Positions 1-8,364 of a stretch of DNA of 25,615 nucleotides are shown one piece after another. Position numbers and translations under genes: made by a program. The notes below the pieces were generated by a model. That model was given only the letters and a program-made list of their open reading frames with translations, was not told the DNA's origin and made no database searches. This DNA is from a virus. Every line of letters starts with the position of its first letter. The stretch's first letter is position 1. The DNA is taken from positions 1-25,615 of the IMG/VR virus record IMGVR_UViG_3300038701_000353. The stretch is one strand, 5' to 3'.

Positions 1-2034
1 CGTGCCCGTCAGATCGCGCGCAACGATGATGATTTCACCAACATTGCCCGCATAAGTCGAGCCGCCGCCAATCAAGCCACCAATCACCGCCTCCGTCACA
101 GTCACCGCCGATAGATCAACATCGGTGCTTTCCGTGGTATCCACGCCGTCGATCCAGAGCGTCATGTCGGTGCCGTCATACTGCCATGTGATGGCGTGCA
201 AGGACGTATCCGCCGCGCCCATGTCTGAACTGGTCCCCGTGCTGGTGATAACACGGTAATTGCCGTTCGATCTGTGACCAAAGGCCAGCAGGTTGTCCTC
301 CGCGCCATTCGTCAGGTGGCACAGATAATAGTTGCGGTCTGTCCTGAGTACGTCACCGTAGAACGTGAACGAAAAGCCCGTATCCGGCATGACGGTGTGC
401 AGGCTGGTGTGAGATAGCACGTCACTGGCCAACGCCAGCGCTGTGTGGCCGTTGATCGTGGTCGTGGTCACATCGCCGCTTGTGACGGACAGGTCATAGC
501 CGTTGGTAGACAGGTCTTCCACGCTGCCCGATCCGCCTGTGACGATGGTGCTGGATTGGCCATCGTACCAAGCGCCCGTGCCAATGTCGGTAATGCCTGC
601 GGGCCATGTCGGGCCGGAGGTGGGCGTACCTTCGCCCGTGGCGTTCTGTTCCGTCGATCCGCTGGCGTTTGTCGCCGTCACGTCACAATCAACAACGGAC
701 CCTTCATCCGCAACGACAAGCGTGTATGTGCTGGACGTGGCCCCGGAAATGTCCGCGCCGCCCCGAGTCCACTGATAGCTGTAGCTGGACGGGCTGTTGG
801 TCCAAGTGCCGTTGGATACAGTGAGCGTCTGCCCGGTGTTGAATGTGCCCGTGATGGCCGGGGCCGCAGTATTGACCGGTGTCCCGTCATCCGTGGTGAT
901 TGTCCATGTGTCGGACACGCCGCCAACCGTAACCGACACGTCGGTTGTTCCCGCCGCTGTGGCGTTGGCCGTGCCGCGCAACTCGATGGTCTGGTACGGG
1001 TGGACAATCCCCGCAGATGTCGTCCAATCAATCTGCGTGGTGTCGTCCAGGTCGTTGATTGTGCGGTACTCGCCACCGGTCACGGTGATAGCCGCGCCAC
1101 GGTTGATACCTGTAATCGCCTCGGTCATCGAGACGGTTACAGTCGCAGAGGCGGTTTGCCCGTCTGCATCAACAAACGTCAGATTCGTCGGGGTGACGTC
1201 CGTCAATTCATCGTAATTCGCGGAATAGGTGCCGTTCCAGCGATGGAAGGCCCGGGCCCCAAGGCCATCAATCCAGTCTACATCCGGGTGCAGGCTGTTG
1301 AACGTGCCTTCAAAGTCGGCGTCGATGATTCCAAACCATGCATTCGAGTCGGCCCACAATTCATCGAGCTCACGCAGTTGGAACGCCCACGACACAGAGG
1401 TGTTGCCGGTGTATGGCCGGATACGCACCGTGATAAAGTCGCCGTCGTCATCAATCCGCGACCGCCAAGCGCTGATGAAGTCGGCCCAGGTGCCGTCTGT
1501 GCCGTCCGTGCCGTAATAGGCATCAAACTTAGTCTGGTTCTTGCTATCGGCCTCGCCCTGGTTCCAGACGCTGACGGTCTGATAGGCAACGCTTGCGCCA
1601 TCCAGAAGACCCCTTGCCGCTGTTACCTGATCTTCCAGCGTTTCGAACAATTCATTTGTGCTTGCCGGATCCCAGTCGGTGCCTGGGCCGCTTTCAACCG
1701 AAGACCCACCTTCAGCCAGCTTGACGATATAAAGGGCCCGCGACGGAAATGCCTGCCGGTATTGATAGGCAAACTCTGCCTCTGGCCCCCACAACGTAGC
1801 TGTGCCGTCAGGGTTGGCGTTGGTGCCGGGTGTGTAACTGAGCCAAGCGTTGCCTGCGGTGTTCAGGATATACACGTTTGACAAAGACGCATATCGCGCC
1901 GGAACCGTCTCCCCGTCGGTGCCGCTTGCCGCCATGTTGCTTTGACCAGCGAAGATGGCCAAGAGCGGGTCTGTCGATCTGGGCACGCCGAAGCCTGTGC
2001 CGGAGCCAATCGAAATGCTGATGTTGATTTGCAT
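1..2034 (-). CDS. Tail spike with SGNH acetylesterase-like domain, Ig-like and LamG-like domains (3' end outside window)
   Basis: 678 codons are visible and the frame is still open at the left edge, so the C-terminus is missing. Residues about 25-265 look like the sialate O-acetylesterase/CE6 branch of SGNH hydrolases: block I GQSNM at 30-34 (nucleophile Ser32), block III VWNQGEAD at 156-163, and a C-terminal block with SLHPD around His249. The usual DxxH is NSLH here (Asn246), so the acid of the triad may be absent or elsewhere. Residues about 389-465 form a bacterial Ig-like repeat (APAITG, YQW, DEG, VTATN pattern), and about 480-678 resemble a concanavalin/LamG fold. Such proteins de-acetylate host surface polysaccharide during adsorption, so this is probably the receptor-degrading spike. 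It is the most promoter-distal gene in view, 7 nt after the preceding stop. The ribosome site is weak. Fold call fairly confident; substrate unknown. Confidence 0.8.
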   Translation of the reverse strand, partial: MQINISISIGSGTGFGVPRSTDPLLAIFAGQSNMAASGTDGETVPARYASLSNVYILNTAGNAWLSYTPGTNANPDGTATLWGPEAEFAYQYRQAFPSRALYIVKLAEGGSSVESGPGTDWDPASTNELFETLEDQVTAARGLLDGASVAYQTVSVWNQGEADSKNQTKFDAYYGTDGTDGTWADFISAWRSRIDDDGDFITVRIRPYTGNTSVSWAFQLRELDELWADSNAWFGIIDADFEGTFNSLHPDVDWIDGLGARAFHRWNGTYSANYDELTDVTPTNLTFVDADGQTASATVTVSMTEAITGINRGAAITVTGGEYRTINDLDDTTQIDWTTSAGIVHPYQTIELRGTANATAAGTTDVSVTVGGVSDTWTITTDDGTPVNTAAPAITGTFNTGQTLTVSNGTWTNSPSSYSYQWTRGGADISGATSSTYTLVVADEGSVVDCDVTATNASGSTEQNATGEGTPTSGPTWPAGITDIGTGAWYDGQSSTIVTGGSGSVEDLSTNGYDLSVTSGDVTTTTINGHTALALASDVLSHTSLHTVMPDTGFSFTFYGDVLRTDRNYYLCHLTNGAEDNLLAFGHRSNGNYRVITSTGTSSDMGAADTSLHAITWQYDGTDMTLWIDGVDTTESTDVDLSAVTVTEAVIGGLIGGGSTYAGNVGEIIIVARDLTGT

Positions 2035-2041
2035 GGTGGCC

Positions 2042-2338
2042 CTATTCGCTGAACGCAGGCAAGGTGATGGTGCCGTTGGACACCGTCACCGGAGACGGGA
2101 AGCGCGTGGCCTGCGGGGCGTTCGCGCCGTGGGGCAGTTTGAGGGTGACGTTGATAACGCCGCTTGCGCGGGTCACATCCGCAACGACAAAATCGTTGTT
2201 GATGGTTTCAGCCGTCATAACCTCACCCTCAGTGAGGCCGCTAAAGTCATAGCTTGCGCCGTTGATGGTCAGCACGTCGCCCGATTTCGAGTAAACGGGG
2301 ATGGTGTCGGACCTGACGGGGGAATAGGTAATGCGCAT
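2042..2338 (-). CDS. Small conserved-type phage protein between fibre and spike genes
   Basis: 98 residues, start ATG at 2338 with an AGGAG site about 7 nt upstream. Part of that site is made by the TAG stop of the preceding fibre gene, so the two are tightly coupled. The sequence is acidic and rich in predicted beta strands (repeated T, V and N, GEVMTAETINNDF), with no Cys, no signal peptide and no membrane helix. I do not recognise the family. Its position between a tail fibre and a spike suggests a small virion component such as a fibre connector or an attachment or assembly factor; this is inference from order only. Confidence 0.75.
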   Translation of the reverse strand: MRITYSPVRSDTIPVYSKSGDVLTINGASYDFSGLTEGEVMTAETINNDFVVADVTRASGVINVTLKLPHGANAPQATRFPSPVTVSNGTITLPAFSE

Positions 2339-2347
2339 GTGGATCTC

Positions 2348-3031
2348 CTAGAACCATCGCCCAACGGCAGTGACGTGATTGTTTGACACGGTCACAGTGT
2401 CGGCCCCGCTGATGAAGAAAAAGCCGACCGTCGCCGCGTTTGCCGTCACCGTGAACGGCCCGCATCCTGCCACGTCAGACCGCAGCACTGCGTCTGTCCA
2501 ATCAGCGGACTTGAGTGACAGGTTGAACACCGCCGTCGGGACCGCTGAAAACTGCGCTGGAAACGTCCAAATGCCGCTGCAAAGCGTGGCCGCCGATGCC
2601 GTGACCGCGTGCCCGTCATGCCAGCAAATCTGGGTGCCGTCCGCAAACCGCACATATTCGCCATTGGCGTTTGAACCCTGCTCGATCAAGGCCCCCGTGG
2701 GCACGCCTGACGACTCGGATACCGTTCCGATGGTGTCGCGGTACGCAAACGCCCCCGCCCCGCTTGCCGCGATAATTTTTCCGGCTGCTGACGCCGCCCC
2801 CAAGGTGTTCAGGTCGTCCAGCACGTCGCCTTGCTCTTGAGCGCTGAGGTTTCCCCTCGCGCCGCTTGCGGTTGTTGCCCCCGTGCCCCCGTAAGCCACT
2901 GGTCGTGCTGTATTCGCGTCCTGCGCCAAGTCTTGAAGCGGCGTGTTGTGCTGGGAGGCAGTCGCGGTTGCCCCGCTGACCGCAGTGCTGCCCGAAGGCA
3001 GGCTGTATGATCCGTCACCGGCTCTAGGCAT
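2348..3031 (-). CDS. Tail fibre protein
   Basis: 227 residues. The N-terminus (about 1-60) has the low-complexity SLPSGSTAVSG / ATASQHN / DLAQDAN / PVAYGGTGATTASGAR pattern common in phage tail-fibre N-terminal or shaft regions. The C-terminus (about 120-227) carries the GEYVRFADGTQICWH and WTFPAQFSAVPTAVFNL pattern, a receptor-binding tip domain found at the ends of many fibres, with beta-rich sequence throughout. Ribosome site AAGGAGG lies 8 nt upstream of ATG 3031. This site and the start codon can pair in a short hairpin (listed separately). It is probably a homotrimer acting in host recognition beside the spike. The family call rests on recognised motifs only. Confidence 0.85.
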   Translation of the reverse strand: MPRAGDGSYSLPSGSTAVSGATATASQHNTPLQDLAQDANTARPVAYGGTGATTASGARGNLSAQEQGDVLDDLNTLGAASAAGKIIAASGAGAFAYRDTIGTVSESSGVPTGALIEQGSNANGEYVRFADGTQICWHDGHAVTASAATLCSGIWTFPAQFSAVPTAVFNLSLKSADWTDAVLRSDVAGCGPFTVTANAATVGFFFISGADTVTVSNNHVTAVGRWF

Positions 3032-3041
3032 AAGAATGCCT
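3026..3041 (-). promoter_or_regulatory. Short hairpin over the fibre gene's ribosome site and start codon
   Basis: On the minus strand AGGCAT-TCTT-ATGCCT is a perfect 6-bp stem with a 4-nt loop. One arm contains the end of the AAGGAGG ribosome site and the other contains the fibre ATG (3031-3029). It could tune translation initiation, but a 6-bp stem this short can also arise by chance. Confidence 0.3.
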
Positions 3042-3054
3042 CCTTGTAATTCTC

Positions 3055-3273
3055 ATGGGGGATGCCAAAGTCAATTGCATGACTACTGTGCAAGAGTTCT
3101 ATTTCATCATGAGCGCTGTCATCAGCGCCAACTTCCTGACAATCATGTTTGTCTATTGCCTGCATCAGGCCAGCACCGCCGAAAAGGCAGGGAGGCCGAT
3201 CAAGATCAGGCATTATGCGGGGTTGGTATTCTTCCCGTTCATGGCCCTGGTGGGCATGAGATACATGTTTTAG
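3055..3273 (+). CDS. Small two-helix membrane protein, the only plus-strand gene
   Basis: 72 residues from ATG 3055, or 64 from ATG 3079; neither has a clear ribosome site. Two hydrophobic segments are visible: FYFIMSAVISANFLTIMFVYCL and, near the C-terminus, YAGLVFFPFMALVGM, joined by a short basic loop (KAGRPIKIRH). It fills exactly the 238-nt gap that has no minus-strand gene, and its stop overlaps the stop of the convergent ejection gene by 4 nt. Codon third positions are GC-rich, as in the neighbours. It could be a moron-type inner-membrane protein (for example superinfection exclusion) or a holin-like protein, but no family is recognised. The lack of an obvious plus-strand promoter keeps confidence moderate. 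Confidence 0.5.
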   Translation: MGDAKVNCMTTVQEFYFIMSAVISANFLTIMFVYCLHQASTAEKAGRPIKIRHYAGLVFFPFMALVGMRYMF

Positions 3274-5291
3274 GGCGCAACCGCCGCCGCAGCGGGTTCA
3301 CGGCCCGTGTTGCGCATCAACGCCTCCATCAGGCGCTTTTTTACTTCCGAGTAGTCGTGTTGACGCATGGCGTTGACGACTGGTGCCGCATCATTGGACA
3401 TCAGGATTTTGGCGATTGCCGACCGTGTCGCTTCGTTTTCGCCTTTTACAATCGGCCTGACCGCCTCTGCAAGGTTGCCCAGCATTCCCACCGGGTTCAG
3501 TGTGGCCACGTTTGCCGCCGCCGATGCAGCTTGTGTGATCTGGTCGGTGTCCACCATATCCGCGAGGTTGGTTGCCGTCGCAGATCCCCCCGTCACGCGG
3601 CGTGATGTCTCGTACATCTCCCGCTCACGCTCAAGGCGACGCTTCAGCAAGCCTGGGTCATCCGCCAACTCAGACGATAGCGCATCCGCTTTTGTGCTGT
3701 TGAATGGTCGCGTTGCATTTGCACCCATGGCCTTGTTGTTCTGCAAGTCCGTGATGATGTTATCCCCGAACCCGATCTGAGCGCCTCTTTGCTGTTGGGC
3801 TGGAAGGCTGTGGAATGCCGCAAGCGCGTCCTCGACGCGGGTCTTTTTCAGCAGGTCGCCGCCAGTCGTCATGGACTTGAGCACATCAGACCCCGCGCTG
3901 AAATTCTGATTGGCCCCATAGAAAATATCGCTGGATTCCTCAAGCTGCGATTTCAGCCGTTCGACATACGGCTTCACAGCGTTCGCCAAGCCACGTTTTT
4001 GGTCCTTATAGAACCCATCAACCTTTTCGCGGTATTCGATCCACACATCACGCACCCGGCCAAAGTCAGACAGGTACGCATCGCTGCCATCCGGAGTCTT
4101 CCCCGCAAGCCGCGCCCGCATCTTCTTGAGTTCGGCCATGGGTGCACTGTCCTTGATGCCCGCCGACGGGGCTTTGTTCGCCGCCAAGAAGGTGTCGATC
4201 TCGGCAATCAGCGGGGTCACGTCCACCGGGTCCGCGTCCCGCGCCGCCCGCTTGATCAGCGCGTCAAAGACTTCGCCGCGATTGGTTTTGACGGTTTTTT
4301 CGATCTCGGCCCTGGTCTTGCCGCCAAGGTTAAAGGCTTCGTCAGAAAACCGGATAACCCTGTCTTTTGCGTCGGATTGTCGATCCCGGAGATATTCCGC
4401 AATGTCGTCCCCCGGCTGACCACCAGCGCGCGAAAGACCGTTCGCCCGTGCCTGACCGGCTGTGCCAAGGGCATCCATTAGACGGAATTCCGGCTGCCCG
4501 TCCTGCTTGGCTCGCATGAGCGCTTCGACAATGTCCGTCCGGTCTTTACCTGACCGCTCAAGGGTCTCGATGATTGCGTTGTTGGCCCGCCGCTCACTTG
4601 GGGTCTTTCGGATGGCCGAGACAGCCCCGCCGAGAATATCCGTGATTTTGCGCCCCGCTGCCGATCCCAGCCCCACCGCCGCAGGGGCGATAGTTCCGAG
4701 GCCTGCGCCGACCGGCCCATACTTCACAGCGCCTGCAAGTCGTGACGCGTTGTCGGTGCCCATGCCTCCGCCGTACAATGTTCCCTCACCGCCACCGACA
4801 GCGAACCCCGCGCCCATTTGGCCCCATATTGACGGCCCTCCAAGGTTGCGCGTGGCAAGGGCCGTGGCAAGCCCCGTACCGGTTGCCCCCGCCGTCCGAC
4901 CGGCTGCGAACTGACCCGGAAACGCTTGTTCCGCAGCCGCGTCCTTAGCCCGCATGGTGTCACGGTATTCATCACCTTTGACCATGCCGCCAATTTCATC
5001 AGCCCAATTGAGGGTTGCGCCTTGTTGCAAGCCCCTCATGCTTGCGCCGAATTCGCCGGTTACGATTTCATTAGCGGGCTGAGCCGCCTGCAACCGCTGC
5101 AACTCTGCTGCCTCGGCAGGGCGCAGATCGGTCAAGCCCTCAAGGACTGCCCGCGCGTTTTCGTCCTGCGCAGCTTGCCCGTAGGACGGGGCATAGCGCT
5201 TGGCACGGTCACGAAGAACCCGCGCCATTTCAAGGTCGCCCGCAGCCGCCGCGTCCTTGGCAAGGCGCATGATTTGCTCATAGTCTGCCAT
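3270..5291 (-). CDS. Ejection-type internal virion protein with Gly/Ala-rich segment
   Basis: 673 residues, mostly predicted helical and charged. The N-terminal about 35 residues (YEQIMRLAKDAAAAGDLEMA) form a short amphipathic helical unit also seen at the start of other podoviral internal proteins. Residues about 129-224 are Gly/Ala-rich with many small-xxx-small spacings (GRTAGATGTG, GAGFAVGGGEG, GPVGAGLG), as expected for a segment that enters a membrane. Residues about 230-600 are long helices. The start at 5291 lies one base after the stop of the large muralytic protein, with a GGAAAG site upstream. Its position among three large virion proteins downstream of the nozzle gene suggests a DNA-ejection protein of the P22 gp7/gp16/gp20 or T7 gp14-16 kind; this is inference from order and composition, not homology. 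Confidence 0.75.
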   Translation of the reverse strand: MADYEQIMRLAKDAAAAGDLEMARVLRDRAKRYAPSYGQAAQDENARAVLEGLTDLRPAEAAELQRLQAAQPANEIVTGEFGASMRGLQQGATLNWADEIGGMVKGDEYRDTMRAKDAAAEQAFPGQFAAGRTAGATGTGLATALATRNLGGPSIWGQMGAGFAVGGGEGTLYGGGMGTDNASRLAGAVKYGPVGAGLGTIAPAAVGLGSAAGRKITDILGGAVSAIRKTPSERRANNAIIETLERSGKDRTDIVEALMRAKQDGQPEFRLMDALGTAGQARANGLSRAGGQPGDDIAEYLRDRQSDAKDRVIRFSDEAFNLGGKTRAEIEKTVKTNRGEVFDALIKRAARDADPVDVTPLIAEIDTFLAANKAPSAGIKDSAPMAELKKMRARLAGKTPDGSDAYLSDFGRVRDVWIEYREKVDGFYKDQKRGLANAVKPYVERLKSQLEESSDIFYGANQNFSAGSDVLKSMTTGGDLLKKTRVEDALAAFHSLPAQQQRGAQIGFGDNIITDLQNNKAMGANATRPFNSTKADALSSELADDPGLLKRRLEREREMYETSRRVTGGSATATNLADMVDTDQITQAASAAANVATLNPVGMLGNLAEAVRPIVKGENEATRSAIAKILMSNDAAPVVNAMRQHDYSEVKKRLMEALMRNTGREPAAAAVAP

Positions 5292-5292
5292 G

Positions 5293-8200
5293 TCAGCGCG
5301 CTTTCCTTTTGTCTTCTTGCATTTTCAAATACATATCAAACTGCTCGTCGGTCATCGCCCCGATTTGCGCAGGGGAAAAGATACCGTCTGGGAGTTCAGG
5401 AACCGGCATTTCAACGCCGCCTGTCGGCTCAGCAGGCGGCCTGACCGAGTCAACCGCGTCCTGCACCCGTTGCAAGGATTCGGCCTCTGGCGCTGGTGTC
5501 GCTGGCGCAGCCGGAGCTTGACCCAAGTTATCGGGCCGCGCCTTGGGACGCGGGCTTTCCTTGATTGCGTCTTTGCCGTAAAATTTCTGCGTCCCGTAGA
5601 ACAGCGGGTCGGGCATTTCCGCGTTGATGTCGCCAGCAAGCGTGGCTTCAAGCACGCCCATATAGCCCTTGCGCATATTCGCCTTGAATTTGATTGTCTC
5701 CAAGCTGTCGCCCGCTTGCGCGAAGTACATGTTGACGATGCGGTCAAATTCCTCTGGCGTGGCTGCCGCGCCGGTAGACAGGCGCAACGCGCCCTCAGCC
5801 CAAGCACCGGATGCGGCCTTGTACATCTGGGCTTCCTCAGACTTGACCCAGTTCCCCCCAAGCACGCCGTCAGCAAACCTGTCCTTGAGGTTGGACGGAT
5901 CGAACCCCTTAGCCTCAATCAGGTCGATGGTTGGAGAGGTCTTCTTCTGGACGTTGTTGAACATAAAGATTTTACGTTCAGCCTCCGTCATGTCGTTTTT
6001 GTCACCCGTCGCGACCTCAAGGTCGGGATTGACCAAACGGGGGCTTTCCTGCCCGGTCGGGTCAACGTAATACAGCCGCCCGTCTGCCAGCTTTTCGGTC
6101 TTATATTCCTTGGCCGCAGGCTCCATGACGCCAGCAATCGCACGCGCGACTTGATTGTATTCAGGCGTACCTTGCTCAAGTCCAAGCCGCTGAGTGATTG
6201 CGTCGATCTCCTGCGCCACTTTTGGCAATTCAGCGGGCTTATTCGGTTCACGAATAACCTTGCCGCTCAAGTCGTAAACGCCGCTCGGATCAAGCCCAAG
6301 CTGACGTTCCATGTCGTCGGTCATAAAGCGCGCCGTCGGGTCTTGCTTGGGCTGCCAACCAATCATCTTGGCGTATTCCTGACGCAGCATCATGCGCTGG
6401 CGCGGGTCTTCCCATGCCTCGGCCTTCTTGAGTTGCTGAACAGCGTAGGACTTGGACACCGGGTCAAGGCCGCGCTGGTGTTGGGTCAGGAAGGCCCTGA
6501 TCTGATCCGCAGAGGGGCCGCTGTACTGCCATTCCGGCGGTAGCTGGGGCATGTCGCCCAGTGGATCAGGAGCGCCTTGTCCGGTTAGCTGTGGGGCCTG
6601 CTGGGGCGCGAAGGCATTGTTGCCGCCGCCGCCTGCAATCACATCACCACCCTGCCCGCCGATCACGCCTTGCGGTTGCGGCTGGGCAAACGGTGCCGTC
6701 GGCGCATTGGCCATGATGTCGGTCAACTCGCCTCGAACCGCGCCAGCGTGCGCGCCCCATGTCGGGGCCTGACCGGACGAATAGTCTTTGTGCGGAACCA
6801 TATCCATATGGAAGGCAACGCCGCCCATATAACCCTTGCCCGCGCCGATGCCTTTGGCACCAGCCCGCGCCGCAGCCCGCATGAACCGCATGGCCTCCGG
6901 CGTGCCGGGTTTGACAAGCCCGTCTTTTGTCTGGACGCGAATATCCGCCGCAAGGCCGGTCCCGTGCCGGTTGCTGCCGTGCCGTGGCTTGTCGCCCTCC
7001 TGACCGCTGAACACGGTGATCCGCGCGCCGGGGCCGAAGGCCTCAGCCGCCGCGACGTCCAGCGCCGCCAAGATTTCAGGATTTGGCGAATAGGGGCGTT
7101 TCTTGCCTTCTAGGTCAAAGTCGAATTTGGTGTATTTGGGTTGGAACGGCGTGATGCCGGGGTCTGCACTGCCCTGCGTCGAAACGGTCGGCGTGCGGCC
7201 AATCAGCGCCAGCGCCTTTTCCCGATGCCCCGCCATCTGCTTTTCGACCTTGTCGCGGACTGTGCCCGGTGCCCCGCCGTTATTCGCATCCGATCGGTTG
7301 TAGAGGCCCGGCGCGCCTGCGTTGATGGTGCTGTAGATGTCGAGAAGCCCCATGCCGGGCTTTACGCCGTTATCTCGCAGGTATTTCACGATAGCGCCGT
7401 CTGCCCCAAGCTGAGAACCCGCTGGGTTTGACCAGTCCACACCGTATTTTTTCGCCTGGGGGACGCCGAATTGAATCAAGCCGCGATGCTGGCCCCATTG
7501 CGTTGTTGGGCCTTTCTTCGTCGGGTCAAACGTGCCTGCGGTTTCGTAGCTGATAGCCGTGGCCAGATCGACCGGATCGACGCCCAATTCCGTCGCCGCC
7601 TCAATGATACCTGACGCAATCGGGTCACCGCCTTGACCACCGACTTGCGTATCATCGCCAAGCGGAAGCGTGTCATTCCCCGACCCGCCCAGCGGATCGG
7701 GCGATGCTAAAGGGGGCAAAGCCGCCGCGTTCTGGATCGGAGGCAGGCCCAGCGGATCAGCAGCCGGGGCCGCCGGAAACGCACCCGCGTTGTCCATCGA
7801 CACGCCGAATTCCGGTGCCGGGGCCTTTGGTGTGACCGGGTTCGCTCCGAACGTGTCCAGCATGGCCCCAGCAGAGGCCGTAGGACCGCCGCCCATGATC
7901 AAGGCGTCCTGTGAGGTCATCGGGCCATTGATAGACGGTTCAAGCGCCGCAGGAGCGCTATAGAGCGGGTCTGTGCCGCTGCTGCCGGTCTGCCCCCCAT
8001 ACCCGCCGCTCGCGGGGGCGCTTGAGCCACCACCGCCCGGAGCCGCGAAAGGATTACCGCCACCGGTGCTGCCACCGAACAAACCCGCAAAGGCCTCGGT
8101 CGCCGCGCTCTGGTCATCTATGTAGGCAATTGATCCGGGGTCAGCCATGCGGTTGGCATTGGCCGCGCCCATTTTCTCTTGTTGCTTGAGAAGCAAGGCT

Positions 8201-8364
8201 CCCATGATCGACCGGGATGCCGCGTCCAGGCCTTCCCCGACATTCTTCGGGGAACCTGTGCGTTTCATCATGGCCGATGCGAGTTCACGCCGCTTTTTCA
8301 ACGCCTCGGGGGTCAACTGGGTGTCCCCGCCGAATGCGTATTTCATGAAATCCTTGAGCGCCAT
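5293..8364 (-). CDS. Large virion-associated muralytic ejection protein (transglycosylase-like plus M15 peptidase-like)
   Basis: 1023 residues. The ATG at 8364 overlaps the preceding TAA by one base and has GGAGG upstream; the longer open frame to 8421 is not used. The layout has four parts. First, a helical N-terminus (ALKDFMKYAFGGD). Second, a Gly/Pro/Ala linker with repeated DPLG motifs (about 95-245). Third, a lysozyme-like domain (about 249-390) with SYETAGTFDP, whose Glu274 is the likely catalytic acid, and HRGLIQFG. Fourth, an M15-like zinc peptidase domain (about 420-540) with NRHGTGLAADI (His467, Asp474) and FHMD (His519) as probable zinc ligands. After a second linker, a helical C-terminal half contains LSTGAAATPEEFDRIV and GDSLETIKFKANMR, typical of phage internal virion proteins. 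Probable role: cut glycan and peptide bonds of the cell wall during DNA ejection. Two different wall-degrading domains in one virion protein are notable. Confidence 0.85.
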   Translation of the reverse strand: MALKDFMKYAFGGDTQLTPEALKKRRELASAMMKRTGSPKNVGEGLDAASRSIMGALLLKQQEKMGAANANRMADPGSIAYIDDQSAATEAFAGLFGGSTGGGNPFAAPGGGGSSAPASGGYGGQTGSSGTDPLYSAPAALEPSINGPMTSQDALIMGGGPTASAGAMLDTFGANPVTPKAPAPEFGVSMDNAGAFPAAPAADPLGLPPIQNAAALPPLASPDPLGGSGNDTLPLGDDTQVGGQGGDPIASGIIEAATELGVDPVDLATAISYETAGTFDPTKKGPTTQWGQHRGLIQFGVPQAKKYGVDWSNPAGSQLGADGAIVKYLRDNGVKPGMGLLDIYSTINAGAPGLYNRSDANNGGAPGTVRDKVEKQMAGHREKALALIGRTPTVSTQGSADPGITPFQPKYTKFDFDLEGKKRPYSPNPEILAALDVAAAEAFGPGARITVFSGQEGDKPRHGSNRHGTGLAADIRVQTKDGLVKPGTPEAMRFMRAAARAGAKGIGAGKGYMGGVAFHMDMVPHKDYSSGQAPTWGAHAGAVRGELTDIMANAPTAPFAQPQPQGVIGGQGGDVIAGGGGNNAFAPQQAPQLTGQGAPDPLGDMPQLPPEWQYSGPSADQIRAFLTQHQRGLDPVSKSYAVQQLKKAEAWEDPRQRMMLRQEYAKMIGWQPKQDPTARFMTDDMERQLGLDPSGVYDLSGKVIREPNKPAELPKVAQEIDAITQRLGLEQGTPEYNQVARAIAGVMEPAAKEYKTEKLADGRLYYVDPTGQESPRLVNPDLEVATGDKNDMTEAERKIFMFNNVQKKTSPTIDLIEAKGFDPSNLKDRFADGVLGGNWVKSEEAQMYKAASGAWAEGALRLSTGAAATPEEFDRIVNMYFAQAGDSLETIKFKANMRKGYMGVLEATLAGDINAEMPDPLFYGTQKFYGKDAIKESPRPKARPDNLGQAPAAPATPAPEAESLQRVQDAVDSVRPPAEPTGGVEMPVPELPDGIFSPAQIGAMTDEQFDMYLKMQEDKRKAR

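Noticed and set aside
445-1881. Long plus-strand frame opposite the spike gene
   Set aside because: It is the antisense of the SGNH/Ig/LamG spike, has many Arg, Cys and Pro, no recognised domain and no ribosome site. The minus frame explains the region fully.
2809-3213. Minus-strand frame overlapping the fibre gene and the gap to its right
   Set aside because: Its left part is an out-of-frame copy of the fibre sequence, and it has no domain. The plus-strand membrane gene fits the gap better.
5290-6543. Plus-strand frame opposite the muralytic protein
   Set aside because: Antisense of a well-supported gene; no domain, no ribosome site, unlike composition.
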